Below, piece by piece: positions 1 to 9,587 of a stretch of DNA of 64,000 nucleotides (positions are counted from its first letter, which is position 1; each line of letters starts with the position of its first letter). The DNA is from Calamus simplicifolius. Taxonomy: Eukaryota; Streptophyta; Magnoliopsida; Arecales; Arecaceae. The stretch lies in the NCBI GenBank assembly GCA_900491605.1, contig UESW01004011.1:219443-283442 (forward strand), read 5' to 3'. Both the position numbers and the translations under genes were made by a program. The notes below the pieces were generated by a model. The model had not been told where the DNA came from and did no database searches. It worked only from the letters and a program-made list of their open reading frames with translations.

Positions 1-626
1 TTCTTGTAAATCCCTCATCACGTATCTATCATCTGATTGCTGACCCTGTTCTTTGGTTCTTATATCATCTATGCTTTGGTTTGGTGCTCCAAGATTTTAA
101 TGGAGCTTGACCAATATGGTTATTTGTCTAGATATTTTTTAGATTAAACATCACCCTAGAAGAATTTCTTCCCAAAATTATCATGGAAGAAGCTATAGAG
201 ACTGCATGCTTAGTTCTTCTTGAGAATGCTTGGTTTATGATCCAATATAGTCGGCTTTGTTTTGCGTTTCTTTGTTTAGACCGGAATTGTGTGCTCTTGG
301 CGATATATGAAGATTAATTTGCTAAAATAGTTAGGTGTCTATAAAATAGGTCGTAGTTACCATGGTCCATTCAAAGCAAAAAGGGAAAAAGAATGAGCAT
401 GGCCAATTAGGCTGACTAAAGATGATCAAGTCTTCAAAAATTCCCATTAATCCTAGCAGGAAAAAAAACAATAGTTGTTTGCGACTGCCATTTCTTTTAG
501 TAGTAATGGACTTTACTGTACATGATGGTTTCCTTTGTAAGAAGAAATAAGATGGATAGGCTAGTAAAACTGTTCAACAACCATGGCTATTCCACAACCT
601 GGTGAAGATAGCACCCAAATTTGTCT

Positions 627-630
<4 letters not shown>
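1..630. other. Unassigned AT-rich DNA
   Basis: I see no long open frame, RNA gene or recognisable transposon domain on either strand. The sequence is ordinary AT-rich plant intergenic DNA. It could hide an intron or an old element too decayed to recognise. Confidence 0.5.

Positions 631-674
<44 letters not shown>
631..674. repeat. (AT)22 microsatellite
   Basis: An uninterrupted run of AT dinucleotides of 44 bases. Such tracts are usually length-polymorphic between individuals. Confidence 0.97.
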
Positions 675-678
<4 letters not shown>

Positions 679-1067
679 TCCTTAAATTATTTTACCTTCT
701 CATATTTTAATAATGTAAAAGAACATGAACTGCAACTTATGAGATTTCAAAAACTTGAGTAAAGAGCTGATCATCGGTCAAAACTCTTCCTAATGCCACT
801 TCGCTAAGCCTAGATGAAATGGGAGCCCAGCGTAGTCTTTGCGCTATGAATCTATGATGAGTCTTTCTAAAGGAAAAGTCTTGCTGCACCAGAGGCGGTG
901 TAGTAAGTGTGCACCAACCTTAATGATTAGTGCACGTTGCGTATGCGCGCATGCTAGAGGTAAAATCATTCTTTTCTACTTTGGCATACTTGCGCGCACA
1001 CGATGCGCATCAATCACTCAACGCAGTGCAGCTCTTGCCTTTCAAAAAGTCAATCCGACCAAGTTAA
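675..1067. other. Unassigned DNA before the TRIM-like element
   Basis: It contains a short open frame of 77 codons (839-1072) with no recognisable family, and a locally CpG-rich patch around 935-1020 containing GCGTATGCGCGC. Nothing is assigned. Confidence 0.45.
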
Positions 1068-1248
1068 TGTGATGCCCCTCCCAATTAGTCCCATATCGGG
1101 TAATTAAGGAATGGTTGAATGGTTTATAACCAGTTAAGTAAGATGGACAAGTACCAATTGGATCCTTTTTGGATTGTGATGGCTCAAGTTGGTATGAACC
1201 TTATCCGTCTTACTTTCATATCACGAAATGAGTTCGTGGGTTTATGGC
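1068..1248 (+). repeat. 5' terminal repeat of TRIM-like element
   Basis: It is homologous along its whole length to 1537-1715. The end is placed just before the primer-site-like ATATCAGAGCC at 1251-1261. Confidence 0.6.
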
Positions 1249-1536
1249 CGATATCAGAGCCATGCACCAGCCGGAAGTGCAGGAGCTAAGTGCCGCACAG
1301 GGTAAAGTGTGCTACATTGATTGGAGCCATCTCTTGAGCTTGTGGGGGGAGAACCTCTAGAGTTCATACAGGACAAAGTGTGCTACATTGATGGAAGCCA
1401 CCTCTTGAGCCCATAGGAAAAGCACATCTAGAATTCTGTTTTCCTGGTGGATACGATCACGTGCCTATAGCGATGTTACGATCATGTGCCTCTAGCAACG
1501 AGCAACTAGGACATCGCCTCTTTAAGGAGGTAAGAT

Positions 1537-1715
1537 TATGATGTCCTCCCAATTAATTTTATATCAAGCAATTAAGGAAGGATCGAATGGTTTATATAGT
1601 TAAGTAAGATGGACAAGTACCAATTGGATCCTTTTTAGACCGTGGTGGCCTAAGTTAATGTGAACCTTGTCCGTCTTGCTTTCATATCACGAAATGGGTT
1701 CGTAGGTTTGTGGGC
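1537..1715 (+). repeat. 3' terminal repeat of TRIM-like element
   Basis: It matches 1068-1248 with scattered substitutions and a short deletion. It follows a purine tract at about 1524-1536. Confidence 0.6.
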
Positions 1716-3589
1716 TCGGGTCATTACCGTTAACCCAACCGAGAATGTGTCAGTAGGATTCAAAGGGAAAACCAATGGCGGGGATTGAAGTGATGATATG
1801 AGCTCACATTCTGAGCAAAAGGTCATCGAGTTGGCCTCATTCTTGGTGTTCCTAGAAAATTATTGAGATAAAGAGAGGAATTAGTCTAGCTATATGATGG
1901 CTTTCTTGTATGTTGAAAGTTGAAACCTCTTAAATATTTATATTTTATGATTTATTTTGTTGTATTATAGAGTGGATTTTATTTAATTTTTTAGCTCTCG
2001 TCCTTTGAAGACTAGAATAGAGTGTCACCCTTGCAATTGTATCTGAATTTCAAGAAAAAAATAAAAATGTGTTAATTTTACTATTGAGAGAGAGGTTATG
2101 TAGTTTTTAAGGTAAATTAAATTTTTAAATATATAATTCTAGCAAATAAATATAAGTAGGACAATTTGACCCTTGATTTATGTAAGAAAGTTTATGATTT
2201 ATTGCATGGTTAGCATGAGCATGCTGGCTGGTCCTGCTTGTCATCCTGAAGGCTTGGTCCACGTTATGATTTCTAGGCTCAAAAGCTGGATTGATTAGGA
2301 AATGCAGGAGGTCCGACTTAGTTTGGGCCCTTTTTCGGCTCAAACCTGTGATAACAATGAATTTGAACCACTTCAAACTCAGGCAGGAGATAAAGACACG
2401 AGGTCCTTTTTTTTGTTTATCATCTTGACCACTATCGTAGCCAATCAAGATAAGAAGAGGACTCAATCATCGCCTCAGTATTGCGTATTGCACCACTATG
2501 GTTACCTAAATGAACCCTCTGATTTCTGTTAAACAACCTAAAGCTCCTCTGCCTCAGTGAGACAACCATACAAAATCGGAACAAAATTATAATATCTTCG
2601 AATAAGAAAACCAGTCGTAGATTACATCTCCTAAGTATGTTGACCATGGTGGTGGCCATGCCAAGGAAGTGCAAACAAGTAAAAAAGGCAGAGCGACTTT
2701 TCTTCAGCTCCTCTTTTTGGTCTTGCTTTCACTCTCCAGATCGCATCCTCCAGGCTTGACAACAAGGCCTCCACGCATAACTTTGAAGCCATGGGATGGA
2801 TAACCGAGAGCAATGGCTTCAACCACCTTAACCAAAAATTGCTTACCGAAGGCAACCATAATATTTAGGTTCGATCGAAAGTTGCCCACAGGTCCATCTT
2901 TAATACATTTTTTCATTTTCAAGAGGCCCAAATGTGATAATAACAGTTGCCCCTATGTGTCCTTTAAATTCTGTAGGATTTAAGGGATATTTATTTAGTC
3001 ATGTCAGGCTATTACTTTATTTTTCAGAAAGGGATGTAATGAATCATATTGTAACATCCTGGATGGCTATGTCTATTAGTTCCTCGTTTACTGGTCTCAT
3101 CAATTTTTTTTGCCAGGCTTCCCTCGTGGCCACCATTTTAATAGTCTTTTTTAAAATCTTATCATTTATTTAGCCATTTTGGCATCGATCCCTAGGTGCT
3201 TATCATTATAGTAGATGAGGATTTCAGCTATTTAAACCTGATTCACTCTTTTCCTTTGTGCCTTCTTTACCATTTTCTTTCTCTCGAGCCCTCACTTTCT
3301 TTCTTTTCAGTGGACAAGGTATTTTCTTCCTCAAATCATAGAAAACTTCTCGTTTTGGATGGAGCACGATTAACCTTAGGTCCTATCTCTATGAAGATGT
3401 GGTAGCCAAGATAAATATACTTAAGCTATCTTTCCATAGTCAAATCTTTGATTCCTAAACCCTTATATACCTTTTCCCAGAACTTTACATTATGTTCCCC
3501 CAAGTTTTGAAGTTCTCGAATAGATTTCCATAGTTAGGAATGAAAAACTGCTTCTTTGTGAGTCCTTAGACCTTAGCTTCTAATTCAAG

Positions 3590-3609
3590 AAAACCCTAAT
3601 TAGGGTTTT
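3590..3609. promoter_or_regulatory. Perfect palindrome of two telo-box cores
   Basis: AAAACCCTAA is followed immediately by its reverse complement TTAGGGTTTT. AAACCCTAA is the plant telo-box, bound by telomere-repeat-binding factors and found in many plant promoters. No gene is recognised downstream, so a regulatory role here is only a possibility. Confidence 0.35.
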
Positions 3610-4015
3610 GGCCATCATCCGACTCCAACTTCAAAGAATGGATAGGAAAACTAAAACCTCATTTCTGTTGCATATAGAGAGATACTAGCATTTTAAATAT
3701 ACTGAAACTTAGTAAGGATATCATCCTTGTAAATGCGTAGCTTTTAGGTGCAGCTTTGTTCTTTCAGTGTAAGTCATACAATATCTTTATTTTTTTCCAT
3801 GGTCATATGACCATAACTATTAGGGGTATATTTGACCTAGTAGGAGCCTTCCTCGTAGAGTTATCCAAAATAATTTTTTTATTAGAAAGCAAGAAAATCC
3901 TAACTTTCACTTTATCAAAGAGATCAAGGCTTATAACACTTTATAGAAAAAAATAAAAAAATCAAAAAGGTACCTGAACAACTTCAACCTTATCAAAGTT
4001 ATAGGACTTTCTTTT

Positions 4016-4075
4016 ATTCTGATTATGTAAATTTTTATTTTGCATATTCTGGTTGTGTAAATTTTTATTTTGCAT
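4016..4075 (+). repeat. Two-copy 28-bp tandem duplication
   Basis: The block ATTCTG(A/G)TT(A/G)TGTAAATTTTTATTTTGCAT occurs twice in a row with two differences. Confidence 0.85.
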
Positions 4076-4531
4076 CCCATCCTAACAGATCTATTAAGAG
4101 CATATGCTCTCAGCAGCTTATCTTGCTTGCAATGAGTCCATAAAATTAGGTTTCTATATTTTTCCTTTCTTGGAGTCTAGTGGATTTAACATTGGCCATA
4201 AGGAAAGAAAGTGCAAATATTGAGGTTACATTATGATCTTCTAAATATGGCTGTATTTACACTTACTTAAGTTTGGTCCAGATGGAATAAAGACAAAGAC
4301 ATAGATAATCATTTTTGATCTCATAGACATTAGGCCAGTCTTGTCTCTTTTGTTTCTTCCTTTCTCTACCCGAAGCTTTGAACATATCATTTTTTATACC
4401 TCATTTCCAAAACTTAATTCTTTACCTTGCGACCAAAGGGACAACATCAAGGATGTATGGACCCAATACCCAATCAATAGGGATTTAAACCACTCCATTA
4501 CACTGGAAAGCGCTCATGACGACTGTGGAAT

Positions 4532-4543
4532 CACTACAACAAA
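4532..4543 (+). repeat. Left terminal inverted repeat of CACTA-1
   Basis: CACTACAACAAA, next to target-site copy AAT at 4529-4531. Confidence 0.9.
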
Positions 4544-4559
4544 ATACTGATGTAGCAAC

Positions 4560-4800
4560 TCCATTTTCCCAACGCTATAGTGGAGCGTCGGGAGTGTTCG
4601 CAGATTTCCGATGCTTTTAAAGTGCGTCAGAGGAAAAAAAAAATTTAACGACGCTTAAAAGCGTTGGCATGATATTTATCTGATGCCGACATATTTTTCT
4701 ATAGGATGCCGATGCTTTTTAGCATCGGCATAGTCATCTAATTTTCTAATGTAAGATTCCAACGCTTTTAAGTGTCGGCATCATATTTTATTTCTCAAGC
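4560..4800. repeat. Left subterminal repeats of CACTA-1
   Basis: Short motifs such as GATGCTTTT, AAAAGCGTTGGCA, GCATCGGCA and AGTGTCGGCA recur in both orientations. In CACTA elements such motifs are the binding sites of the transposase-accessory protein. Confidence 0.8.
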
Positions 4801-5590
4801 GGCAGGACTTCTGTTTCAATTTAGACGAAAGCGCCAAAAAATTTTTTTACACGAGGTGGCAAATCTCAAATTTTTTGATCCTTCTTGCGTGCGCGCTCTC
4901 TCTCTCTCTCAAAGAGAAGAACGCAGGGATGACTTCCCTTTCCCTATCCTTCTTGGAATCGGGATGCAAGCATCAACAAAAATCTTTGGGCCTCCTATGT
5001 TCTAGGTAATCTTTCTTTAGAACAGGGACTCATTCTCAGCCCTCAAATTCCTTAGCTACCTCTGGAGGCTAGAAATGATTACCTTGATTAAATCAAGTGG
5101 GTTGATCGGAGTTTATTTTGGGTTTCTTGGCATCTTTGTTCTAGGGAAACAAAGAGTTGGTTGGTTTAGCCAGTGAGCTTCTCTCTCATCTAGCAATGAA
5201 CCCGTGAGTTAATAGACCTCTAAAACCCTCTTTTCCCTCTTCTTGGATTCAGGAATTATTTGGGTAGAATTTAGAGTTAAGCTTTGATGGGTCTGACATG
5301 TTTAATATTTGGTTTGGAGGCTTTGTTTCATGAAAGCTCTCTTTCATGAAAGAAACAGTGCCTATATTTTCTTCTTGTAGATGGCTAGATCCCATTTTGG
5401 CGACGAAACGGCGATGTTAAAGACATGAATATGGGCTTATCCCATTTCGGCAATGAAACGGTGGTCGCCAGAAAGAGAGAGATGGGAGCGAAGAGATCGT
5501 GCCCTGCCTCTGCATTTCATCCTTTGCGGCTGAGGTTGTTGGCCAGATCTTGCACAAGGGTCAACCGGACCCTTGTCCAGTGATCATCCT
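4801..5590. other. CACTA-1 interior of unknown origin, possibly a captured 5' gene end
   Basis: It contains a CT-rich tract at about 4896-4912 and a short open frame ending near 5004. It also has GTAAT- and TTGTAG-like sequences that could be intron borders (about 5005 and 5380). This resembles a CT-rich leader, a small exon and an intron taken from a host gene, but I recognise no protein. Confidence 0.3.
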
Positions 5591-5596
5591 TTCGCA

Positions 5597-6310
5597 CTTC
5601 ATTTACTCATAGGAACGTGTCTGAATGCTGGCAGCTTCTTAAACCGTGCTGCTTTGATCACCCAAGGCAACACTCGCCCAGATGGCTCCATCGCCAAGAC
5701 TTGGCGCCTGTGCACCGTCCAACAAGTCGAAGACCTCAAGGCCTTGATCCGAATCCTCCCAATTTGGTCCTCTGGCATCCTCGTCAGCGTCTCCGACACC
5801 ATTCAAGACAGCCTCACTATCCTCCAGGCCCTCACACCCCAGCCGCTTCTCCATCCCCGCCGGCTCTGTGCCCGTCTCTGCCGTCGCCGTCACCGTCCTC
5901 TTCATCTCCTTCCTCGACCGCCTTCTTTTCCCACTGCGGCGCCACCTCACCGGCCACAACCCCATGCCCCTCCAGTGCATCGGCCTTGGCCAATTGATCA
6001 TCGCCGCCGCCATGGCAGTCTCTGCATTGGTCAAGATGCAGCGAGTTGGCATCGTGCGCTCGCACCACGTGAAGGGCCGGGCCGGGCGGGTCGTGCTGAT
6101 GTCGGCGCTGTGCTGCCCATGGCAGTGACCGGCACTGGTGAGGCGCTGCACTTTCCGGGCAAGGCCGCTCTCTTCTTCCAGGAGTTTCTCGTGTCGTTGC
6201 GGAACACGTCGACCGGGATGGCCGCACTGCATAGTACTCTTGGAATTTATCTCAGCACGACCGTCGTTGGCGGCAGACTGGGCGCTGGCGGCCGCGGCGA
6301 GTGGCAGGAC
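5597..6310 (+). pseudogene. Captured fragment of an NPF (NRT1/PTR family) transporter gene
   Basis: NPF proteins are plasma-membrane or vacuolar proton-coupled transporters of nitrate, peptides or other small solutes with twelve membrane helices. Three consecutive reading-frame blocks match the C-terminal half of this family. Block one contains FLNRAALITQ and WRLCTVQQVEDLK, the conserved stretch after the central loop, then a helix (5615-5835). Block two, in another frame, contains SIPAGS, helix VAVTVLFISFLDRLLFP and a further helix with SALVK (5845-6125). Block three, back in the first frame, contains GEALHFPGKAALFFQEF and LRNTSTGM, the last conserved family block (6120-6270). The frame shifts near 5840 and 6120, and the 5' half and C-terminal tail are missing, so no functional transporter can be made. 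GC content is far above the flanks. The piece lies wholly inside CACTA-1 and looks like part of one exon. A continuous 262-codon frame (5573-6361) crosses it but reads the middle block out of frame. Confidence 0.85.
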
Positions 6311-6394
6311 GCGGTGAAGCCATGCAATCCTTGCCGGGGATGCTTGCTAGGCCTCAAATAGTTTTTTATTTATTATTTTTTTAAAAAAATAAAT

Positions 6395-6570
6395 TTTGCC
6401 GATGCTTTAAAGTGTCGGCACTTTGGTCGGGACTTCCCAACACTTACGACGCTTTCTAAAAGCGTCGGGATTTTTCGTCTCCACCCCCGTTTTTTCGATG
6501 CTTGTAAAAGCATCGGGACAATTTTTCAATGCTTTTAAGCGTCGGCAAATGATATTTTTAGCGTCGGGAT
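6395..6570. repeat. Right subterminal repeats of CACTA-1
   Basis: GCCGATGCTTTAAAGTGTCGG, GACGCTTTCTAAAAGCGTCG and related motifs occur in alternating orientation, mirroring the left end. Confidence 0.8.
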
Positions 6571-6578
6571 AGCGGGAA

Positions 6579-6590
6579 TTTGTTGCAGTG
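6579..6590 (-). repeat. Right terminal inverted repeat of CACTA-1
   Basis: TTTGTTGCAGTG on the plus strand is the inverted partner of the left end with one mismatch. Target-site copy AAT follows at 6591-6593. Confidence 0.9.
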
Positions 6591-6593
6591 AAT

Positions 6594-7559
6594 AGAGGTT
6601 TATTGTTCTTACTTTTGGGCTAGGTAGTTTGGATGCACACAGTCGGTATCTATTTTATCTTTTCTCCCTTCCAATAATAGCTTTTTAAACCGAATAAAAT
6701 TTTGTTCTATTAAAATTTATATAGTAGCAAAAATATTTAGTATCCTATATCATAGGTTTGTACAAGATTTTCAAATTTTTAAAGAATCCCCATCTACCAC
6801 TAAAGAATTCGATTGATGGTAGTAAAATTTTGTTAAATCTTCTCTCCAAACTTATACCAAAGAAGAACTCCTAATATTATATATTAGCTATATTTTCTTA
6901 TATATTATGTGCTTATATTTAAGTTTACCTGCTATCCATTAACTTTCACTTAAGTTTTTAGGTCATATAATTTTGGTCTGCTAGTAGCTTAATTGGACCA
7001 ATAGGTGGGCTTGAGACATTACAATCATACCAAAATATAATGATAAAAAGGGCAAGACACTTTCAAAATGTAATTTATATAAATTGATTAAGAAATTTAA
7101 AATATTTTACAAAATTAAACGTAACCTCCATAGCATCCCTTATATAGAATTAGATAGGGTAGCTGCCTTTAACAAGAGAAAGGAAGAATTAGGCTTAGAC
7201 TGCAAGTTAGCTTACAATTAAGAGAGAATTCAGGGGAAGACCGACATTAAAAATGTTAAGCTTTTCTATTATGAAAACCGCTTACTGAAAGATTCTTAGG
7301 CTCATTTTCGGTATAGCCAAGCCCATTAGTTTTAGCATTTAGCTAATAATTCTTTGACGTTGAATAAAGTAACCTGCGCCAATGACCAAACCTCCAAGGA
7401 TCTTCTCAGTGGTTTCGAAAAGACCTGCAAAGTACACCAAAGTCCCTCTTATCTTAGGTATTGCCCCATCCTTAACATTACTGAATCCTTTATTTATCTT
7501 CTTTGGCCAACCCTTTTAGTATATTATTGCGGAGCCAATAAAAATAAGAGAACGGACTA
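6594..7559. other. Unassigned AT-rich DNA
   Basis: There are no recognisable domains and only short open frames. The sequence left of CACTA-1 continues here once the element is removed. Confidence 0.5.
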
Positions 7560-7802
7560 AAGACCGGGTTCCAACGAGGAACCTCAGTAAAGGAGAAACA
7601 ACGTTCCAAGAGGGAGATGATAAAGGAAAATCTTGTCATTGCCCAAAACGGGCGGTGATTGCTCTCGTTTGATGTGTGATGCAACGTTGCATAGTAACGA
7701 GCTTACGTCGTCGCATGTGTGGGCTCGTGATATGACGAGGGAATCCCTCGATGGTGATTTCAAGAGCGGTAACACATAAATGAGCCTCGGATTGCCAAGG
7801 TT

Positions 7803-7871
7803 GATTCCCAATCTCTCTCTCTCTCTCTCCATCCTCTGCCTTTGCTCTCCCTCTTTCTCTTTCTCTCTCTT
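7803..7871 (+). promoter_or_regulatory. CT-rich leader upstream of candidate exon
   Basis: A long pyrimidine tract, mostly CTCTCT, ends 11 bases before the ATG at 7883. Such tracts (Y patches) are common around transcription starts and in 5' leaders of plant genes. I see no convincing TATA box. Confidence 0.4.
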
Positions 7872-7882
7872 GAGGAATCCCC

Positions 7883-8257
7883 ATGCAAGAAGGCTTGGCC
7901 CTAGCCCTGATGGAGAAGAAAGACTCTGCTCCAACTTCACCTTCAAGATCACTGGCGAGTGGCTCTCCGACGGTCCATTCGGCCGGTCAGACCAGCCCAT
8001 TCTCACCGAACACAAGAAGTCGTGCTTCTCCTTTCCGTCAAGAATTGTTTTCCCCTGGTTCCTATTCCACAGCAAGTCGCGCTGCTTTTTCCCGTCAAGG
8101 CCCGGGAGACGACTTGGCACTCAATCGATCACTGGAGGACATTTATGCTTCAACTCGCCCACTAGAGGAGAGCAGCGGTGCTAACGTTCCGCGACGACTT
8201 GGCACTCATTCACCCAGAACAGAGAAAGTCTACGATAGCACGGGAGGGTGGCTATGA
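7883..8257 (+). CDS. Candidate first exon of an unrecognised plant gene
   Basis: An open frame of 124 codons starts at 7883; a second in-frame Met ten codons in gives the alternative start MEKKDSAPTSPSRSL. The product is hydrophilic and rich in Ser, Pro, Arg and Gly, with repeated SP/TSP-type sites (SAPTSPSRS, SPFSPNTRS, SRASPFRQ) and a more acidic end (ALNRSLEDIYAST). It looks like the disordered phosphosite-rich N-terminus of a larger protein. There are no cysteines, membrane segments or known domains that I can see. The base composition is GC-richer than its surroundings and a CT-rich leader lies just upstream, both typical of a real plant gene start. No continuation is recognised downstream, so this may be exon 1 with the rest lost, a pseudogene, or a captured fragment. 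A donor-like GTGG follows an AGG at about 8246-8252. I cannot name the family. Confidence 0.4.
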   Translation: MQEGLALALMEKKDSAPTSPSRSLASGSPTVHSAGQTSPFSPNTRSRASPFRQELFSPGSYSTASRAAFSRQGPGDDLALNRSLEDIYASTRPLEESSGANVPRRLGTHSPRTEKVYDSTGGWL

Positions 8258-8572
8258 AAGAAGTATGTAATTTTTTTTTAGTTCAGCAGTTAAATCAAAA
8301 TTATATTTGACAAATATACTTAGAATTTGGGTTATAGCGTGGTTATTTTAAAATATATGCGAAACACCGTTGGTCTGGCCAAAGGATCCTATTATAACGC
8401 AAGGTGGGGCTGATAAATTAACATGAAGATCTGAAACTAACAAGAAGAGAGTAAATCCTAGCATTGGGAGAATCTCCGTATGGTAAGACCCATCCTAAAA
8501 GGAAGGAACAGAATTAAGCTGTTGCAAGGAACGAAGTTAACCTATTGTGGAAATATATACTACTAGCTCTTG

Positions 8573-8678
8573 GATTAAGATTAGTAAAATGTTCTTTGAT
8601 TAAGATTAATAAAAAAGTTAATTCTTTGATCAAGATTAATAAAAAGTTAGTTCTTTGATCAAAATTAATAAAAAGTTA
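8573..8678 (+). repeat. Tandem repeat, about 4 copies of 25-30 bp
   Basis: Each unit reads roughly GATTAAGATTAATAAAAAGTT followed by a short spacer ending TTCTTT. The copies differ by a few bases. Confidence 0.8.
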
Positions 8679-9005
8679 CACTTACTTTAAGCCTAGTTGT
8701 TCATCTAAGAGCTCTAGGACTTTTCATTATCTATCTTTGGCTAACTTGAGAATTGAAGAGTTTTTTTCTCTCTCTTAACGTTTTTTTTTTTTAGCACAGA
8801 AATGAGGGCAAATTAATTGACTACTATTTTCTTTGAGCACAGAAATGGTAAGAGTAGATCGATCGAGGATATGTTCTACCATGCATACATAAATTAATCT
8901 TTTTCATTGGCATACAAAAATTAGATTTAGGCTTCATTGGCATGTAAAAATCAGATTTTGACATTGACAAATTGATGTTGTATTAGGAAAATAGCAAGCA
9001 ATATC

Positions 9006-9072
9006 CAACCATATTACTTAGTAGAAGCATCCAATCATGTTTCCTAGCAGAAGTATCTAACCATGTTGCCTA
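9006..9072 (+). repeat. Tandem repeat, three units of about 25 bp
   Basis: The phrase (A/T)CCAA(C/T)CAT(A/G)TT followed by (C/A)CTTAG(C)AGAAG recurs three times with variation. Confidence 0.6.
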
Positions 9073-9429
9073 AGTGTTAAAATCAAGAAACAAGCACCAT
9101 TCAAGCGGGTGTGAGTCATGTGCCAACCAACTTGCAAGATCCCTTGGAAGTAGAGGTCAATCCAGCTCCGATAGCACCATTACCTTTCATGCTGGCTCTA
9201 CTTGACACACAATAGTAACTTTTGAAGTTGTGTGCTCCAACCGACCTAAGGAGGAGCCTTATGATCATTTGTCCAGTTCAAACAAACAAATTTGCCTAAA
9301 TATACCTATAATCAGCATGAAGCAAATAGACCAATGCTTGAGGAAGTCCATAAGAAGTTTAAAGCAATAATAATGCAACACGCCTAGGGCAGGGGGCAAA
9401 CCTGCATGATGGGCTTGACCTCTTAATGG

Positions 9430-9587
9430 AGCCTTGTTTCACCCAAGAAGTAGTAGCTAGACTATTGTCACATAAGTTCAAGATGCTACAAATGAAGCCA
9501 TATAATGAGACATCAAATTCCATTGATCATTTGGAGAGATTTAAAGCTCTTATGTTGCTGCATGGAGCACTTATGTCATATGCAGAG
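9430..9587 (+). pseudogene. Tat-type Ty3/gypsy gag, 5' piece
   Basis: This frame encodes FKMLQMKPYNETSN followed by IDHLERFKALMLLHGA. That is the conserved start of the gag homology domain in plant Tat-lineage elements, where a phrase for Y-D-G-x-x-D-P-x-x-H-L is typical. The frame breaks at a 5-bp target site (CAGAG, 9583-9587) where a chromovirus inserted. It continues at 17180 with CRAFLTTLKKAAQMWYSRL, the next conserved gag block. The original Gag would have packaged the element's RNA. Upstream sequence is too decayed to place the start codon. Confidence 0.75.
9583..9587. repeat. Left target-site duplication of chromovirus (CAGAG)
   Basis: It is identical to 17175-17179. The Tat gag homology continues across the pair when the insert is ignored. 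Confidence 0.85.

Larger units (their letters stand above)
1068..1716 (+). mobile_element. TRIM-like miniature LTR retrotransposon
   Basis: Two direct repeats of about 180 bp (1068-1248 and 1537-1715) flank a 290-bp middle that codes for nothing. Both repeats carry the same ordered blocks: a TGATG(C/T)CC start, CAATTAAGGAA-like sequence, AAGTAAGATGGACAAGTACC, TTGGATCCTTTTT and TCACGAAATG. Directly after the first repeat comes ATATCAGAGCC, close to the tRNA-iMet primer-binding site of plant retroelements. A purine run (AAGGAGGTAAGAT) precedes the second repeat, as a polypurine tract should. This is the architecture of terminal-repeat retrotransposons in miniature, which are non-autonomous and depend on enzymes from other elements. 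I see no clear 5-bp target duplication, so the outer boundaries are approximate. Confidence 0.65.
1717..4531. other. Unassigned DNA, no recognised gene
   Basis: Only short open frames without a recognisable family occur here. The longest peptide-like one is on the minus strand at 2704-2931 (75 codons) and I do not recognise it. There is a 28-bp tandem duplication at about 4016-4075 and a telo-box palindrome at 3590-3609. There is no TE domain I can name. Confidence 0.5.
4532..6590. mobile_element. Non-autonomous CACTA transposon carrying host gene DNA
   Basis: The left end begins CACTACAACAAA and the right end read inward on the minus strand begins CACTGCAACAAA, a 12-bp terminal inverted repeat with one mismatch. 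The flanks are AAT at 4529-4531 and AAT at 6591-6593, the 3-bp target duplication expected of the CACTA (En/Spm) superfamily. Both termini carry clustered short subterminal repeats in both orientations, built on GATGCTTTTAA and AGCGTCGG. No transposase is encoded in the 2,059 bp, so movement would need a partner. The GC-rich middle is a fragment of a cellular transporter gene, making this a gene-capturing CACTA. Confidence 0.9.
8261..9429. other. Unassigned AT-rich DNA with two small tandem repeats
   Basis: There is no recognisable coding sequence. Two short tandem repeats are listed separately. The last 150 bases may already belong to the decayed Tat element, but I cannot align them. Confidence 0.45.

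Noticed and set aside
2704..2931. Small minus-strand gene of 75 codons
   Set aside because: Peptide looks plausible but I recognise no family, conservation or gene context; mentioned only under the unassigned interval.
5639..6232. Antisense open frames of 197 and 131 codons over the NPF fragment
   Set aside because: GC-rich shadow of the transporter sequence with no family similarity.
5573..6361. A single 262-residue protein gene
   Set aside because: The NPF homology changes frame at about 5840 and 6120, so the continuous frame reads the middle of the transporter out of frame. It is annotated as a captured pseudogene.
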